From Anabaena sp. 4-3 (GTDB lineage Bacteria; Cyanobacteriota; Cyanobacteriia; Cyanobacteriales; Nostocaceae): a stretch of 64,000 bases of DNA. The DNA is taken from assembly GCF_001597745.1 (NCBI RefSeq), contig NZ_LUHJ01000009.1, positions 71,224 to 135,223 on the forward strand, given 5' to 3'. Below the pieces are notes generated by a model. It was not told the DNA's origin, did no database searches, and was given only the letters and a program-made list of their open reading frames with translations. The translations under genes were made by a program, and so were the position numbers. Positions 8,688-17,492 of this stretch are shown in pieces (positions within the stretch are counted from its first letter, which is position 1; each line of letters begins with the position of its first letter).

Positions 8688-10004
8688 TTAAACAGATTTG
8701 ATTTGATTTCTAGTTTTGTTTCTTGTTCTAGGCTCTATAGTATGCGGAGCAACCTCAAAATATTGAGCAGCTTCCGACATATCGAGACTTAGTAAAAATT
8801 CTTCTCCTAAATTCTTTACTGTAGGAGGTTTATATGGTTTTATGCCAATAGATTTGATAATTTCTAACCCAACTGCTTTAGCTAATAAAGGAGGTACAGA
8901 ATTTCCTATCTGTCTAAATCCATGCCATTTAGTGACATGAAATCTAAACCAGTCAGGATAAGAATGTAAACGTGCAGCTTCCCGCACAGTAATACAGCGC
9001 GGAATAAACGGATGAATTGGTCTAGGAGAAGTAAAAGCTCCTCTATTACTTGCAGTTCCCGCTCTCAGTGTATTAGATATTCCTTCTGGATCAAGTTTAT
9101 GAAAGCGACTTATTGGCTCGACTTTTCCATGTGAAGTAGCTGCAAATCTTTTGATAGATTCTAAAGTATGTTTTGTTCTTAAACTTGAAGTTAATATTCT
9201 CGAATCATACTGACGTTCATAAGAATAATCATTATTGGCACAACTAAGCCCACGAAGTATTCTACCATAGTCACTTGGCTTACCAAAATCTGCAACTACC
9301 CAATCTTGTTGATATAATTCTTCATATTTTTCTACTTCAGGTAAATCTTGAATAGCATCCCAAACTGTAGGACATAATGCCAGTTCATTTTTCCGATTAA
9401 ATTTCTTATTTTTGCCATGTTTCGTGATAGCAAGTGGATAATTTGGTAGCACAAAATTATAACGACAACCTAGTAAAAATAATCTTTCGCGATTTTGTGG
9501 CACTCCAAAATCAGCCGCATTTAGAACTTGATAGTTTTTAGTGACTTTGTAACCATTATGTTCAAATTTACTGATTATCTCTTTCAAAAATTCTTTGTGC
9601 TTGCCGACAGTGATACCTTTGACATTTTCAAAAACAAAGTATTTCGGCTGTAACTCTAATACTACCCGGATATAATGAAATACAAGAGAATTTCGAGGGT
9701 CTTCAAAAAAACGTTTACCTATCAATGAAAACCCTTGACATGGAGGACCGCCAAATACTACGTCAATTTCTTTCTCACCAATTAATGAATTATTTCTAAT
9801 TTCTTGTCCCGTGATCTTCTCAATACTTTTACACAAAACAGTCCAAAAAGGAAAATTAAATTTATGTGTAGCACAGTGGATCGGGTCAAGTTCAACAGCT
9901 GCAAGTATGTCAAATCCTGACTGTTCAAACCCAAGTGTCATACCACCTGCACCAGCAAATAAATCGACACCAATAGGTCGTTTTTTTATATCATCGTCAA
10001 TCAT
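8688..10004 (-). CDS. C5-cytosine DNA methyltransferase
   Basis: A 438-residue enzyme with the ordered C5 motifs: DLFAGAGG (residues 14-21, AdoMet binding), PPCQGFS (87-93, catalytic C89), ENVKG (126-130), QNRERL (170-175), and C-terminal RCITVREAARLHSYPD and FRQIGNSVPP. All catalytic motifs are intact. It methylates cytosine in a specific site; the target region lies between the QNRERL block and the C-terminal motifs. The adjacent nuclease is a broken remnant, so it now acts as an orphan methyltransferase. In Nostoc relatives some orphan C5 enzymes modify CGATCG, the core of HIP1; whether this one does is not decidable here. Confidence 0.93.
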   Translation of the reverse strand: MIDDDIKKRPIGVDLFAGAGGMTLGFEQSGFDILAAVELDPIHCATHKFNFPFWTVLCKSIEKITGQEIRNNSLIGEKEIDVVFGGPPCQGFSLIGKRFFEDPRNSLVFHYIRVVLELQPKYFVFENVKGITVGKHKEFLKEIISKFEHNGYKVTKNYQVLNAADFGVPQNRERLFLLGCRYNFVLPNYPLAITKHGKNKKFNRKNELALCPTVWDAIQDLPEVEKYEELYQQDWVVADFGKPSDYGRILRGLSCANNDYSYERQYDSRILTSSLRTKHTLESIKRFAATSHGKVEPISRFHKLDPEGISNTLRAGTASNRGAFTSPRPIHPFIPRCITVREAARLHSYPDWFRFHVTKWHGFRQIGNSVPPLLAKAVGLEIIKSIGIKPYKPPTVKNLGEEFLLSLDMSEAAQYFEVAPHTIEPRTRNKTRNQIKSV

Positions 10005-10031
10005 ATTTAATATTTTTGCTTTATAAAACTA

Positions 10032-10078
10032 ACTGTTAGCCTGATGATTATCTCCTTATCCTTATCAGGATAGCTAAC
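10032..10078. promoter_or_regulatory. Inverted repeat upstream of the methyltransferase gene
   Basis: GTTAGCCTGAT near 10033 faces ATCAGG and GCTAAC near 10060-10078, forming an interrupted palindrome about 30-75 bp upstream of the methyltransferase ATG. It could be an operator for autoregulation or part of a terminator region. No controller-protein gene is present. Confidence 0.3.
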
Positions 10079-10148
10079 TGATACTATTATTTTCTTAAAC
10101 TGACTGTAAAGTATAATTAATCAACCAGAATTGAAAATCTAAACTGAA

Positions 10149-11309
10149 TTAATTTGGTAGCATTTGTAGTATTTCTTGTGCGGCGCGATCGCATACTCCT
10201 ATTTCTCCTAAAGATTGGCGCATTTGCTGATAATCGGCTAAGGTTTGCTGTCTGCGTTCAGGATTTAGGAGTAGTTCTATTGCGGCTTGTGTAATGTTCT
10301 CTGGGGTGGCTTGTTCTTGCAGTAATTCTGGTACTATGGGTTTCATTACTACTAAATTCGGTGGGGAAGCAAAGGGGATTGAACCTTTGAGGATTTTTCG
10401 CGCCACCCACACTGTCACGGGATTGAGTCGGTAAACTACAACCTGCGGCACGTTTAATAAGGCTAGTTCTAAGTTGACTGTACCAGATTTAGTAATGGCG
10501 CAATCAGCCGCCGCAAAAACTTCTTTTTGTTGACCTGATATGACTGTAGCTCGCAGTCCGTAAGATTTGACGGCTGCTTCTATTGGCTGTCGGAATGTTT
10601 CTAGAGATAGGGGAATCCAAAAATGTGCTGCTGGTAATTTTGCTTGGATAGTTTGAGCAGCTTGAAAAATTACAGGTAGGAGATATTTTAATTCTTGTTG
10701 TCGGGAAGCTGGAAGTAGTGCGATCGCAATTTGTTCTGGTGCTATACCTAATTGCTTCCGGGCTTCCTGGCGGCTAGGAGCGTGCTGCATTCGGTCAAGT
10801 AGGGGATGACCTACCCAGGTGACATTCGCCCCGTTATCGCGAAAATAACGCGCTTCTTCGGGGAATATTGCCAGGAGCTTATCCGTAAAGCCGACAATGC
10901 GGGAAGTATTCCGCAAACTCATTGACCATACCCACTCTTGCGGCGCAATGTAATAAACTACAGGTACATTTGGTAAATGCTTTTGTATATAGCTACCAAT
11001 ACCGATATTTGGCCCCATGTAGTCAATCAACACCACGAGGTCTGGAGGATGTTGTTTTAAATAGGCGATCGCTCGTCTTTGTACCAATAAAGTTGGTAAC
11101 ACATAAGGCAATGATTCCAGAATACCCATTGAACCAATACCACTGGTATTTCCCAAAATCGTAGCCCCGGCTGCTGCCATTTTATCGCCACCCAAGGCGA
11201 CAATTTCTAAGTCGCATCCAGTCGCCACAGCTTGACGTTGCAAAGCTTCAATCAACAGCGAGCCTTGTAAATCGCCAGACACCTCGCCAGTGCTGATAAA
11301 TATTCGCAT
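10149..11309 (-). CDS. lpxB: Lipid-A-disaccharide synthase
   Basis: About 386 residues matching LpxB, a GT-B glycosyltransferase that joins UDP-diacylglucosamine and lipid X into the lipid A disaccharide at the inner membrane. Recognisable parts are the N-terminal RIFISTGEVSGDLQG, LIDYMGPNIG, YYIAPQEWVWS and VGHPLLDRM, and in the C-terminal half AITKSGTVNLELAL. The ATG at 11309 gives the family start; a TTG four codons upstream falls within a tandem AAAATTC repeat and is unlikely. It is separated from lpxA by about 480 bp that hold a tnpB fossil, so the ancestral lpx operon may be interrupted here. Confidence 0.95.
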   Translation of the reverse strand: MRIFISTGEVSGDLQGSLLIEALQRQAVATGCDLEIVALGGDKMAAAGATILGNTSGIGSMGILESLPYVLPTLLVQRRAIAYLKQHPPDLVVLIDYMGPNIGIGSYIQKHLPNVPVVYYIAPQEWVWSMSLRNTSRIVGFTDKLLAIFPEEARYFRDNGANVTWVGHPLLDRMQHAPSRQEARKQLGIAPEQIAIALLPASRQQELKYLLPVIFQAAQTIQAKLPAAHFWIPLSLETFRQPIEAAVKSYGLRATVISGQQKEVFAAADCAITKSGTVNLELALLNVPQVVVYRLNPVTVWVARKILKGSIPFASPPNLVVMKPIVPELLQEQATPENITQAAIELLLNPERRQQTLADYQQMRQSLGEIGVCDRAAQEILQMLPN

Positions 11310-11310
11310 T

Positions 11311-11342
11311 TCAAAATTCAAAATTCAAAATTCAAAATTCAA
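11311..11342. repeat. Tandem AAAATTC heptamers
   Basis: Four copies of a TCAAAAT-type heptamer sit directly before the lpxB start codon, occupying the place where a ribosome site would be expected. Similar tracts occur at 14.60, 22.02 and 53.35 kb. Confidence 0.85.
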
Positions 11343-11430
11343 AAACTTGCAACGGCTCAAGGCTGGGAATAGGGAATGGGGAATAGGAAGCCATTAGTAA
11401 TTCCGTTAAACTAAACTTGCTTAAATCTGT

Positions 11431-11496
11431 TCAAAGACTTAAGACGTTAGCTTCCTGTTTCATTCTGGTAATGTCGGCATTATCCAGTCCACAGGC
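11431..11496 (-). pseudogene. Fossil of a tnpB C-terminus between lpxA and lpxB
   Basis: The minus strand encodes ACGLDNADITRMKQEAN and a few more residues before a TGA. This closely matches the C-terminal tail of the TnpB at the window start (ACGLDSADTSRKKQE), also at DNA level (CCTGTGGACT, GATA, TGCCGACA shared). A TAA directly precedes the matching part, so the gene is dead. The rest of the 483-bp gap (11310-11792) has no open gene that I can see; part of it is probably decayed transposon DNA. Confidence 0.6.
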
Positions 11497-11792
11497 TTAA
11501 AATCGGGCGTAACTCACCCTATTTTGGAGTTTTTACATTGAGAGGCTTTGCTACTTTACTCCCTGATTTTCAGCCATTTAAAATTTCTGGATTTTCTCAA
11601 TTACCTTGCTACAGGCTGGCTACTCTCAAAAGTTTTGTACAGGTTCTCAAGCCTAAAATTTTTTTTAGCTTGGTTTTCGCTTATCCCTAATCATAGTGGA
11701 TTTTGAGTAAGTTTGAGCAAGTTTTTCAGCACTGTTTAATTCCCCTCATCTTCCTCATCTTCCTCATTTCCCTTATCCCCTCTACTTTCTGC

Positions 11793-12644
11793 CTAAGCCT
11801 CATCACTCGCGCCTGATTTACCTCTACCGGGAATCAAACCGCGTCTTCCTGGCATTTGTGACAGTAATAAGAAGCGGCGCAGGTTTTGTAGTTCTTCGGT
11901 GTCTCCGAGGGATTCTAGCTGCTCCAATGCTTCCTTAAAGGTTAAATTAGAACGGTAAAGAATACGAAACGCTTTTTTGAGCAGTTGCAAGTCGCTGGCT
12001 GGCATCCCAGAGCGTTTGAGTCCGACTAAGTTGAGGGTTCTAATTCGTCCGGGATTACCTTCCACAAGCATATATGGTGGCACATCGCGGTCAATCCTTG
12101 CCATCCCTCCTACCATTGCTTGTCTACCAATATGTACAAATTGATGCACACCTAAAACGCCGCTTAGTCTGGCGCGGGATTCGATGTGGACATGACCAGC
12201 CAACGCAACAGAGTTAGCTATCACTACAGAATCCTCAATTACACAATTATGAGCTACGTGAACATACGCCATCAGCAGGTTGTTGTTACCGATAACAGTC
12301 GCTTCTCCTGCACCAGTGGCGCGGTTAATGGTGACGTACTCACGAATCAAATTATTATCGCCAATTTTGACCCAAGTTGGTTCTCCGACAAACTTGAGAT
12401 CCTGGGGTTCCATACCGATGGCTGCACCTGGAAAAATTTGATTTCCTGCCCCAATTTCACAAGGCCCTTCTAATACTGCGTGTGCGCCAATAATGGTTTC
12501 CGCACCCACTTTAACGTGCGCTCCGATCACAGCATAAGCACCGACTTGCACCGTTGGGTGTAGTTCCGAGTTTGGATGAATTACAGCAGTGGGATGAATA
12601 AGCGTCTTCAAGGGTAAATCTCCAGAACTATCTTTAAAAGCCAA
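11793..12644 (-). CDS. lpxA: UDP-N-acetylglucosamine acyltransferase
   Basis: Up to 283 residues with the left-handed beta-helix hexapeptide repeats of LpxA (IHPTAVIHPNSELHPTVQVG onward) and the family's HVAHNCVIEDSVVIANSVALAGHV block that contains the catalytic histidine. The C-terminal helical domain follows (LQLLKKAFRILYRSNLTFKEAL). LpxA transfers an acyl chain to UDP-GlcNAc, the first lipid A step. The start is unclear: a TTG at 12644 gives an 11-residue extension, while another TTG at 12611 would give LKTLIHP, closer to the usual LpxA start. It follows fabZ by about 180 bp in the same direction. Confidence 0.94.
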   Translation of the reverse strand: MAFKDSSGDLPLKTLIHPTAVIHPNSELHPTVQVGAYAVIGAHVKVGAETIIGAHAVLEGPCEIGAGNQIFPGAAIGMEPQDLKFVGEPTWVKIGDNNLIREYVTINRATGAGEATVIGNNNLLMAYVHVAHNCVIEDSVVIANSVALAGHVHIESRARLSGVLGVHQFVHIGRQAMVGGMARIDRDVPPYMLVEGNPGRIRTLNLVGLKRSGMPASDLQLLKKAFRILYRSNLTFKEALEQLESLGDTEELQNLRRFLLLSQMPGRRGLIPGRGKSGASDEA

Positions 12645-12827
12645 CGCCGATGGCGTGACTGAGTGTGTGAGTATTCAGTAGAAAAATGTCGGGCAAGGCA
12701 AAGTGTGAGGGCAGTGAAAATCAAGAAATTATCAGATGCTTTTGTGAGTTTTTTGTTTACTGCTATCCTGAGTGGGGATGGCGTAAAAGTACATCACGGC
12801 TGTACTATACACCACAAAAGCCCAATT

Positions 12828-13361
12828 TTAATTCACTAGAGAAAACATTAATTCGCCTTCGGCGGCGAGTTGACCGTCAACCTCGGCTCGCGCTTGCATT
12901 TTACCGAATCGACGTTGTTTAATCCATAACAGTTCCACCGTCATGACTAGCTGATCTCCGGGTACTACTTGGCGGCGGAAGCGGACTTTATCAATACCAG
13001 CAAACACAAACAGTCCTCCTTCCAATTCTGGCAGTTGTGTCATTACCACACCACCAACTTGTGCCATTGCTTCTACAATTAGCACACCCGGCATCAGTGG
13101 TCTACCAGGAAAATGTCCTGTGAATTGCGGTTCGTTGATCGTAACGTTTTTAATACCTACTGCCCGTTTTCCCGGTACATAGTCAATAATTTTATCTACA
13201 AGTAAAAACGGGTAACGGTGAGGTAGTAGTTTTTGGATTTCTTCCGATGAGAAAGTGGTTTTAATCTCAGGTGTAGTGTCACCTTGAGATGTAGGTGCAA
13301 TGGGCAAAGCCCCGCCGGAGGCGATCGCGTCTTGGCTATTCACTTCAGAAAGGATTGACAT
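12828..13361 (-). CDS. fabZ: 3-hydroxyacyl-ACP dehydratase FabZ
   Basis: A 177-residue FabZ with catalytic H83 ([11 protein letters not shown]) and E97 (EAMAQVGG). It dehydrates 3-hydroxyacyl-ACP in fatty acid synthesis; placing it between lpxC and lpxA is the common arrangement since both pathways share 3-hydroxyacyl-ACP. The first 38 residues before [15 protein letters not shown] are poorly conserved. Residues 12-21 ([10 protein letters not shown]) are encoded by a dispersed repeat that also occurs between genes at 7.04 kb, so part of the N-terminus is repeat-derived. The frame is kept and the fold should be unaffected. Confidence 0.95.
   Translation of the reverse strand: MSILSEVNSQDAIASGGALPIAPTSQGDTTPEIKTTFSSEEIQKLLPHRYPFLLVDKIIDYVPGKRAVGIKNVTINEPQFTGHFPGRPLMPGVLIVEAMAQVGGVVMTQLPELEGGLFVFAGIDKVRFRRQVVPGDQLVMTVELLWIKQRRFGKMQARAEVDGQLAAEGELMFSLVN
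13300..13328. repeat. Small dispersed repeat inside the fabZ coding region
   Basis: Identical over 29 bp to 7043-7071. On the fabZ strand it starts with a HIP1 octamer and encodes residues 12-21. Confidence 0.85.
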
Positions 13362-13407
13362 TAGCGGTGTGTTAGATTTTTAATCTGAGTATTGAGTAGG
13401 TTGATTC

Positions 13408-13535
13408 ACATCTTGTACCAGTTGCTTGATGACAATTTTTGTAGGGTGGGCATTGCTCGCAAGTTGCTAATCCCCTTAGTTTTATTTTCTTGGCAATGCC
13501 CACCTTACGCTGATTGAGAATGGTGCTAGATATGA
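13408..13535. repeat. MITE-like element with GGGTGGGCATTGC inverted repeats
   Basis: Outer ends ATCTTGTACCA (from 13410) and TGGTGCTAGAT (from 13521) are imperfect inverted repeats. Inside them TAGGGTGGGCATTGC (13442) faces GGCAATGCCCACCTTA (13492). Related copies lie at 28428-28520 and 29372-29437. It fills most of the fabZ-lpxC gap. Confidence 0.7.
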
Positions 13536-13583
13536 CTTGACGTAACTATATCTAAGAATTTGACATGAAATGAGAGCAAAAAT

Positions 13584-14435
13584 CTAGCTATTCCCTGCTA
13601 AAATTCTTTGTGCCAGTTGCACGTGTAAGTTATGGCTGGCTTTGTACGCTAAGAAGTGAGCGCGGGGAAAATACCCCAATAAACTCAAATCTCCTACTAA
13701 ATCCAAGATTTTATGACGTACTGGTTCATTTGCAAATCTTAATGGTGGATTTAACCAACCATCAGGGCCACAAACCAGTGCATTATCCAAACTACCACCT
13801 TTAATTAACCCAGACTTTTGTAAATATTCAATTTGTGGCAATAAACCAAAAGTCCGCGCTGGTGCAATTTCTTGGGCAAAGCTAACGCCAGATTTGGCTA
13901 ACTCACTAGACACAGCCCAACTGTACCATTGATTACCGATAGCAGGCAAGTCAAAATCAATACCATAACTAAAGCGGGTTTCTGGTGAGGGGAGGGCGCA
14001 AACAAAAGTATCATCTTGATGTATCCAAATTGGCTCTTGAATCATCAAGGGTTCTTGTTGGTTAATGTCTGTTTGTGTGATTAAACCAACTTCAGCAATG
14101 CTAGTTGCCCAAACCCTTGCAGAACCATCTAAAAGCGGTACTTCTGAACCATCTATTTCAATTCGGGCATTATCTACGCCCATAGCGGCTAAGGCTGCTA
14201 GTAAATGCTCAACTGTCCGCACACAAACATCACCTTTGCCCAACTGCGTCGAAAGCACAGTTTGATTAACTGCTGCCACTTGGGCGGGTATGATTGGCGA
14301 ATCCGGCAAATCCACCCGGACAAAGTAGCGTCCACTTCCTGCATCTGTTGGTAGTATCCGCACCTGGGTACTGACACCGCTATGCAGTCCCACTCCGGTT
14401 TGGGTGATAGCCGCCGCTAGAGTGTGTTGTCGCAT
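13584..14435 (-). CDS. lpxC: UDP-3-O-acyl-N-acetylglucosamine deacetylase
   Basis: About 283 residues matching the zinc deacetylase LpxC, the committed step of lipid A synthesis. The zinc ligands are visible: H in TVEHLLAAL (near residue 77) and H and D in [14 protein letters not shown]; the C-terminal SHNLHV holds the general-acid histidine. The GVGLHSG motif lies near the start. The ATG at 14435 is preferred over a TTG two codons upstream. The gene is followed by fabZ, lpxA and lpxB on the same strand and preceded by the Omp85 gene, a classic envelope-biogenesis order. Confidence 0.95.
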   Translation of the reverse strand: MRQHTLAAAITQTGVGLHSGVSTQVRILPTDAGSGRYFVRVDLPDSPIIPAQVAAVNQTVLSTQLGKGDVCVRTVEHLLAALAAMGVDNARIEIDGSEVPLLDGSARVWATSIAEVGLITQTDINQQEPLMIQEPIWIHQDDTFVCALPSPETRFSYGIDFDLPAIGNQWYSWAVSSELAKSGVSFAQEIAPARTFGLLPQIEYLQKSGLIKGGSLDNALVCGPDGWLNPPLRFANEPVRHKILDLVGDLSLLGYFPRAHFLAYKASHNLHVQLAQRILAGNS

Positions 14436-14591
14436 AGGCAAAAAGTCAGTATATTTTGGTTGTTATTTTTCATCTGAGTCTTAGTAAATGCACTAGGGAA
14501 AAGGGAGCAGGGGAGGCAGGGGAAGCAGGGGAGCAGAGGAAGACAAGGTAGACAAGGTAGAAATTCTTTAAGAGTCAACAGTCAACCATCA

Positions 14592-14660
14592 ACAATCCCC
14601 ATTTTGAATTTTGAATTTTGAATTTTGTAGGCTTGCCTTCCCGCAGGGTATTTTGAATTG
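14592..14660. repeat. Heptamer tract interrupted by a small dispersed repeat
   Basis: Tandem TTTTGAA units (from about 14602) are broken by TAGGCTTGCCTTCCCGCAGG at 14628-14647 and then resume as TTTTGAATTGATTTGTCCCC. The same nested arrangement is seen at 53354-53417, and a variant at 50884-50935. Confidence 0.75.
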
Positions 14661-14683
14661 ATTTGTCCCCAGTCCCCATTGAC

Positions 14684-17149
14684 TTAAAATCTTTCACCAA
14701 TACCAAAATTGATGCGGCTATCACCGTCATCGTTTATACCGTAGTCAATACGAATCGGCCCTAATGGTGATTGGACTCGCACGCCTAAACCGTAGCCGTA
14801 GCCTGTACCATTTTTGTTCAGTACATCAGCTGCTTTGGTACTGCTGCCTAAGTCACTGCCGACATCAAAGAATAATGCGCCACTGACGACTGAAAACACA
14901 GGGAAGCGATATTCTACTGAGGCTTGTACATAGCTGCGTCCACTGCTTAATGCTCCTTCTTCATAACCCCGGATGGAGTTACTACCGCCGAGGGTAAAGG
15001 CTTCGTAGGGTGGTAAGTCACCGAGGACTGTACCGCCTTGGATGTTAAAGGCTAGGGTTTCCGGGCCTTGAGTAAAGCCGGTGAATTTCACGGGTAAATA
15101 TTGACTATAGCTACCCCGGAGTCTGGTGAGGAAGATATTACCTGAGCCGATGGGTACTGATTGATCTACACCAAACCGGAGGAATGAGCCGCTAGTCGGT
15201 TGTAAAGGATTGTTACGGCGATCGCGCTGTGTTCCTAGTTGCAGTAATAACAAGTCATCTTCCCCCGTTCCTGAGAAACTCAGAGGTACATCTTCACTGA
15301 TTTGTTGACCTGCATCATTAAACACAGCCCCCAATCTTCTCTTATTCCCATCAGCATCACGGGTACTGACTCGTTGATACTGTAAACCCGCCGAAGCCGT
15401 CCATTCTGACCTGGCGTAAGGATTAGCTGACAGGGGACGGGTAAAGGTAATACCACCACCTAAGCGGGTGACGCGGGGACGATCCTGTTCATCTGTATCC
15501 GTAGGATTAGCAGGGTTAAATGTTCTAATATCGTCATCTGCGCCATCAAAAATCAACGAAATGGAACGACGGCGGAAAATATTGGCTGTGTAAGAAGTCC
15601 GGTAGGGGTCGCCTGCAATCCAAGGATCGGTGAAGCGGAGGTCAAATAGCAGTTCTCGTTGACCTACCTGAACTTCTGCGCCTAGCTTTTGGTTTCTTCC
15701 ACCCAGGTTCTGTTGCTGATAGCTCACAGTACCAAATAATCCACTGGCGGAACTAATACCAGCCCCAGCCGCAATAGAACCGCTACTGCGTTCAACCACA
15801 TTCACGACTACATCTACTTTACTGGGGTCTGTACCAGGGTCAAGGGAGACATTGACATCTTCAAACAATCCTGTACCAAATACCCGTTGTAGGTCTTTTT
15901 GTACGGTGTTACGGTTGAATACTTCTCCTGGCTTCAACTCCAATTCTCGCTTAATCACATACTCCCGCGTGCGTCCCCGAATTGGTTGTCCTTTTTCGTC
16001 AGTTTCCTGCCCTTCTTTATTACGGAATCTGACTTTAATATTTTCTACTACCCCTTCAGCTACTTGTAGGGTGACAACTCCATTTTCTGAAACCTGTGGC
16101 GCGCCGATGACGTTGGCTAAAACATAACCTTGGTCTTGATATCGCTGAGTTAATTGCTTGATGCCTTCTTGTAAATCCCGCAAGTTAAGGATTTTGCCAT
16201 ACTGGTTACGAAAGATTTCATCGGCAGTACCAGGAGGTAGGACGGATGCAACATCTGTACTAGGGTTAGCCTGTATTTCTACTTTGCTCAATACAGGGTT
16301 GGGTTGGACAATAAAGCTGACTCTCACCCCTAAAGGTGTATCTTCTGGTACTGCTTGAACGTTGGAGAAAAAGCCAGTCCCAAAGATGGCGTTAATGTCT
16401 GCTTGCAGTTGGGCGCGGGTGGTTGTCCGTCCTGGTTGGGTACGAATGACGTTGTAAACTTGGGTTTCTAATTCTGGTGGTAGTTCTCCTGTCTGTGGCC
16501 TGACTACTACTTCAGAAACTAATACACGAGGTTCGGGCGTTTCTGGGGTAGCGTTGGGAGTGTTAAAATTTTCTGGAATAGGAGTTGGTGAAACTTCTGG
16601 AGTGGGTGTTGTTTCTGGGGCTTGTACCAGTTGCTTTGCAGTTCCCGTAGGTAGGACTACTTGTTTTGTTGCTGTTGTGGCTGTGGCTGTTGGTTGAGAC
16701 GAAGAAATGACGACAGGAGGCTTAATAGCTAATTCCTGCTGACTTGCATCAGTGCCAACACCAGCAACCACAGGTGCAATTTTGGGCTGGGAATTTGGCT
16801 TTTGAGGAAAGGGGTTTGAGGTTGTTGAGATTTCTAAGGTAGGTACTGCAACCTCTTTTGTTGCTGTAGCTGCGGATGCGGTTGCTGAATTGGGAAATGA
16901 TAAAGCTACAGGAGAGGGTATTTCTTCGACTGTCTTCACTTGGGTGAAGTTGGATGGGACAGATGAGGAAATTTCATCCTGTTCTGCTTGCTGATTGCTC
17001 GCAGTTGGTAAAACTTCTGCTGTCTGCTCTACACTGTTAGGAGTTTGTGCATCGGCACTTAAAGAACAATTTAAAGGTGCTGTGATAGCTACAGCCGCCA
17101 CGAATACTGGAGATAAACGCATTTTACTTATATTCCTCTTCACATCCAC
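14684..17149 (-). CDS. Omp85/BamA-family outer membrane assembly protein
   Basis: An 821-residue precursor: signal peptide (VFVAAVAITAPLNCSLSADAQ), a long Pro/Thr/Val-rich linker to about residue 210, then POTRA-type domains (VSEVVVRP; VSFIVQPNPVLSKVEIQ; VVTLQVAEGVVENIKVRF), and a C-terminal 16-strand-type barrel starting around VVERSSGSIAAGAGIS and ending in INFGIGERF with a terminal Phe. Omp85 proteins insert beta-barrels into the outer membrane; cyanobacterial members are the relatives of chloroplast Toc75. The reading frame can start at a GTG (17149) or at an ATG nine codons later (17122), which better fits the signal peptide. It heads the lpx block. Confidence 0.93.
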   Translation of the reverse strand: MDVKRNISKMRLSPVFVAAVAITAPLNCSLSADAQTPNSVEQTAEVLPTASNQQAEQDEISSSVPSNFTQVKTVEEIPSPVALSFPNSATASAATATKEVAVPTLEISTTSNPFPQKPNSQPKIAPVVAGVGTDASQQELAIKPPVVISSSQPTATATTATKQVVLPTGTAKQLVQAPETTPTPEVSPTPIPENFNTPNATPETPEPRVLVSEVVVRPQTGELPPELETQVYNVIRTQPGRTTTRAQLQADINAIFGTGFFSNVQAVPEDTPLGVRVSFIVQPNPVLSKVEIQANPSTDVASVLPPGTADEIFRNQYGKILNLRDLQEGIKQLTQRYQDQGYVLANVIGAPQVSENGVVTLQVAEGVVENIKVRFRNKEGQETDEKGQPIRGRTREYVIKRELELKPGEVFNRNTVQKDLQRVFGTGLFEDVNVSLDPGTDPSKVDVVVNVVERSSGSIAAGAGISSASGLFGTVSYQQQNLGGRNQKLGAEVQVGQRELLFDLRFTDPWIAGDPYRTSYTANIFRRRSISLIFDGADDDIRTFNPANPTDTDEQDRPRVTRLGGGITFTRPLSANPYARSEWTASAGLQYQRVSTRDADGNKRRLGAVFNDAGQQISEDVPLSFSGTGEDDLLLLQLGTQRDRRNNPLQPTSGSFLRFGVDQSVPIGSGNIFLTRLRGSYSQYLPVKFTGFTQGPETLAFNIQGGTVLGDLPPYEAFTLGGSNSIRGYEEGALSSGRSYVQASVEYRFPVFSVVSGALFFDVGSDLGSSTKAADVLNKNGTGYGYGLGVRVQSPLGPIRIDYGINDDGDSRINFGIGERF

Positions 17150-17350
17150 ACACCATCACAAAGCAATCTTATTTATATCCCAGAGGTCAAAGGGAAAATT
17201 AAACTATTTACTTCTACCTGTTTATTGTCAATAGGACTTACACAAGTTGTAAAGTTATTTTAAGTTCTGAGTCAGGGCGGGTTGATCAATAATTCTGTCT
17301 TCTTACAGATTCACTCTGAGAATCCGCCCCTACTTTAGTCCTGATGCTTG

Positions 17351-17414
17351 TACGCGTAGCGTCTGTTCGCCAAGAAGAGAGGACTTTAGTCCTCTAGTGC
17401 GGACGCTACGCGTA
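17351..17414. repeat. Cruciform-like small dispersed repeat
   Basis: TACGCGTAGCGTC (17351-17363) is perfectly inverted as GACGCTACGCGTA (17402-17414), and inside lies the 16-bp palindrome GAGGACTTTAGTCCTC (17379-17394). The GACGCTACGCG motif recurs in the SDRs at 25.68 and 59.69 kb. It sits between purC and the Omp85 gene, where no gene is visible. Confidence 0.8.
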
Positions 17415-17492
17415 GCTTGCTTCCCCAAAGGGGTACACTACAAACAAAAAGTGATAATTTTTGTAAGGTTGGCGTAAGTTTTTTTGATATGT

